This document shows positions 63,879-64,000 of a stretch of DNA of 64,000 nt, piece after piece. Within the stretch, counting starts at the first letter, position 1. Each line of letters begins with the position of its first letter. The stretch is from Sphingomonas hengshuiensis (lineage in GTDB: Bacteria; Pseudomonadota; Alphaproteobacteria; Sphingomonadales; Sphingomonadaceae): the NCBI RefSeq assembly GCF_000935025.1, contig NZ_CP010836.1, positions 3,038,001 to 3,102,000 on the forward strand. Reading direction: 5' to 3'. The notes beneath the pieces are model-generated. The model saw only the letters and a program-made list of their open reading frames with translations. It did not search any database and was not told the DNA's origin. Made by a program: the position numbers and the translations under genes.

Positions 63879-64000
63879 ATGACGGAAGAGCCAAAAAACG
63901 ACGCGGCACCGATCGACAATGGCGCCGATTTTTCGGGCATGGTCAATTCGGCGGGCAGTCTGTTCCTGAACGGCTGGGCCGTGACACGCGCGGGCGATCC
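63879..64000 (+). CDS. 5' end of an unidentified gene (3' partial)
   Basis: Starts at ATG 63879 with GGAG 4 bases upstream and runs off the window after 40 codons. It begins MTEEPKNDAAPIDNGADFSG and includes LFLNGWAVTRAGD, a phrase like the NGWAxD repeats at the start of large sphingomonad glycosyltransferases. Too short to assign. It is divergent from the putative glycosyltransferase, with 137 bp between. Confidence 0.5.
   Translation, partial: MTEEPKNDAAPIDNGADFSGMVNSAGSLFLNGWAVTRAGD

Noticed and set aside
1..64000. CRISPR array or known anti-phage system
   Set aside because: No spaced direct repeats and no cas, restriction-modification, toxin-antitoxin or similar gene sets were seen.

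Overview
The window is high-GC DNA (roughly two thirds G+C by eye) with dense coding, many 1 to 4 bp ATGA/GTGA gene overlaps and frequent GTG/TTG starts. Protein sequences and gene order point to an alphaproteobacterium of the Sphingomonas group: rpmH-rnpA-yidD-yidC-engB, secB facing Tim44-mltA-smr, rpsT-dnaA facing mutM/ubiE-ubiB-coaBC-dut, PGPGW and other sphingomonad-type small proteins, and an Fds-type soluble formate dehydrogenase. Genus is an inference; no 16S gene is present.

Layout. 1-4.35 kb: 3' part of an NAD-dependent formate dehydrogenase operon (fdsB partial, fdsA, fdsD). 4.5-5.1 kb: wreck of a serine recombinase abutting the 3' end of tRNA-Leu(CAA). 5.2-11.8 kb: ComM-type ATPase, then rpmH/rnpA/yidD/yidC/engB, a frameshifted membrane acyltransferase and a gamma-glutamylcyclotransferase-like gene. 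11.8-18 kb: CatB-like acetyltransferase, S9 peptidase, glutathione transferase, porin, cupin. 18-27 kb: dapE, a GGDEF-EAL protein, smr, mltA, Tim44-like, secB, murJ, trpS. 27-29.1 kb: dnaA and rpsT. 29.2-36 kb: mutM, ubiE, ubiB, a membrane protein, coaBC, an alpha/beta-hydrolase-like lipoprotein, dut. 36.4-43 kb: moeB/thiF-type E1 and a nucleotide-sugar cluster (UDP-glucuronate 4-epimerase, two nucleotide-sugar dehydrogenases, galU, wecB). 43-49 kb: M48 protease, a small exported protein with a strong terminator, a phosphatase, a cytochrome bd-type oxidase, an FKBP isomerase, rpsU. 49.2-53.6 kb: OmpR-type two-component pair, intradiol dioxygenase-like lipoprotein, MHS-family transporter. 53.6-58 kb: signalling genes on the minus strand (single receiver, TPR hybrid kinase, EAL protein). 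58-64 kb: a Phe-rich 20-codon leader ORF with a terminator ahead of ugd, then cysD-cysNC, a small membrane protein, a putative glycosyltransferase and the start of another gene.

How it fits together: most of the window is core metabolism and envelope biology. Three members of the UDP-glucose/UDP-HexNAc dehydrogenase superfamily plus galU, wecB and a UDP-GlcA epimerase would supply GlcA, GalA, ManNAcA and HexNAc-uronate donors for acidic surface polysaccharide. The EAL proteins and the hybrid kinase point to c-di-GMP control nearby.

The points most worth a second look are (i) the Phe-run leader ORF plus terminator before ugd, (ii) rnpA, whose only usable start codon lies upstream of rpmH so that rpmH would be nested inside rnpA, (iii) a hydrolase-like lipoprotein with Ala in place of the nucleophile Ser, (iv) the ubiB Shine-Dalgarno sequence held in a GC hairpin next to a perfect 29-bp inverted repeat, and (v) a 9-mer repeated three times in the AT-rich region upstream of dnaA. 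No CRISPR array, intact insertion sequence, prophage or classic defence system was seen.
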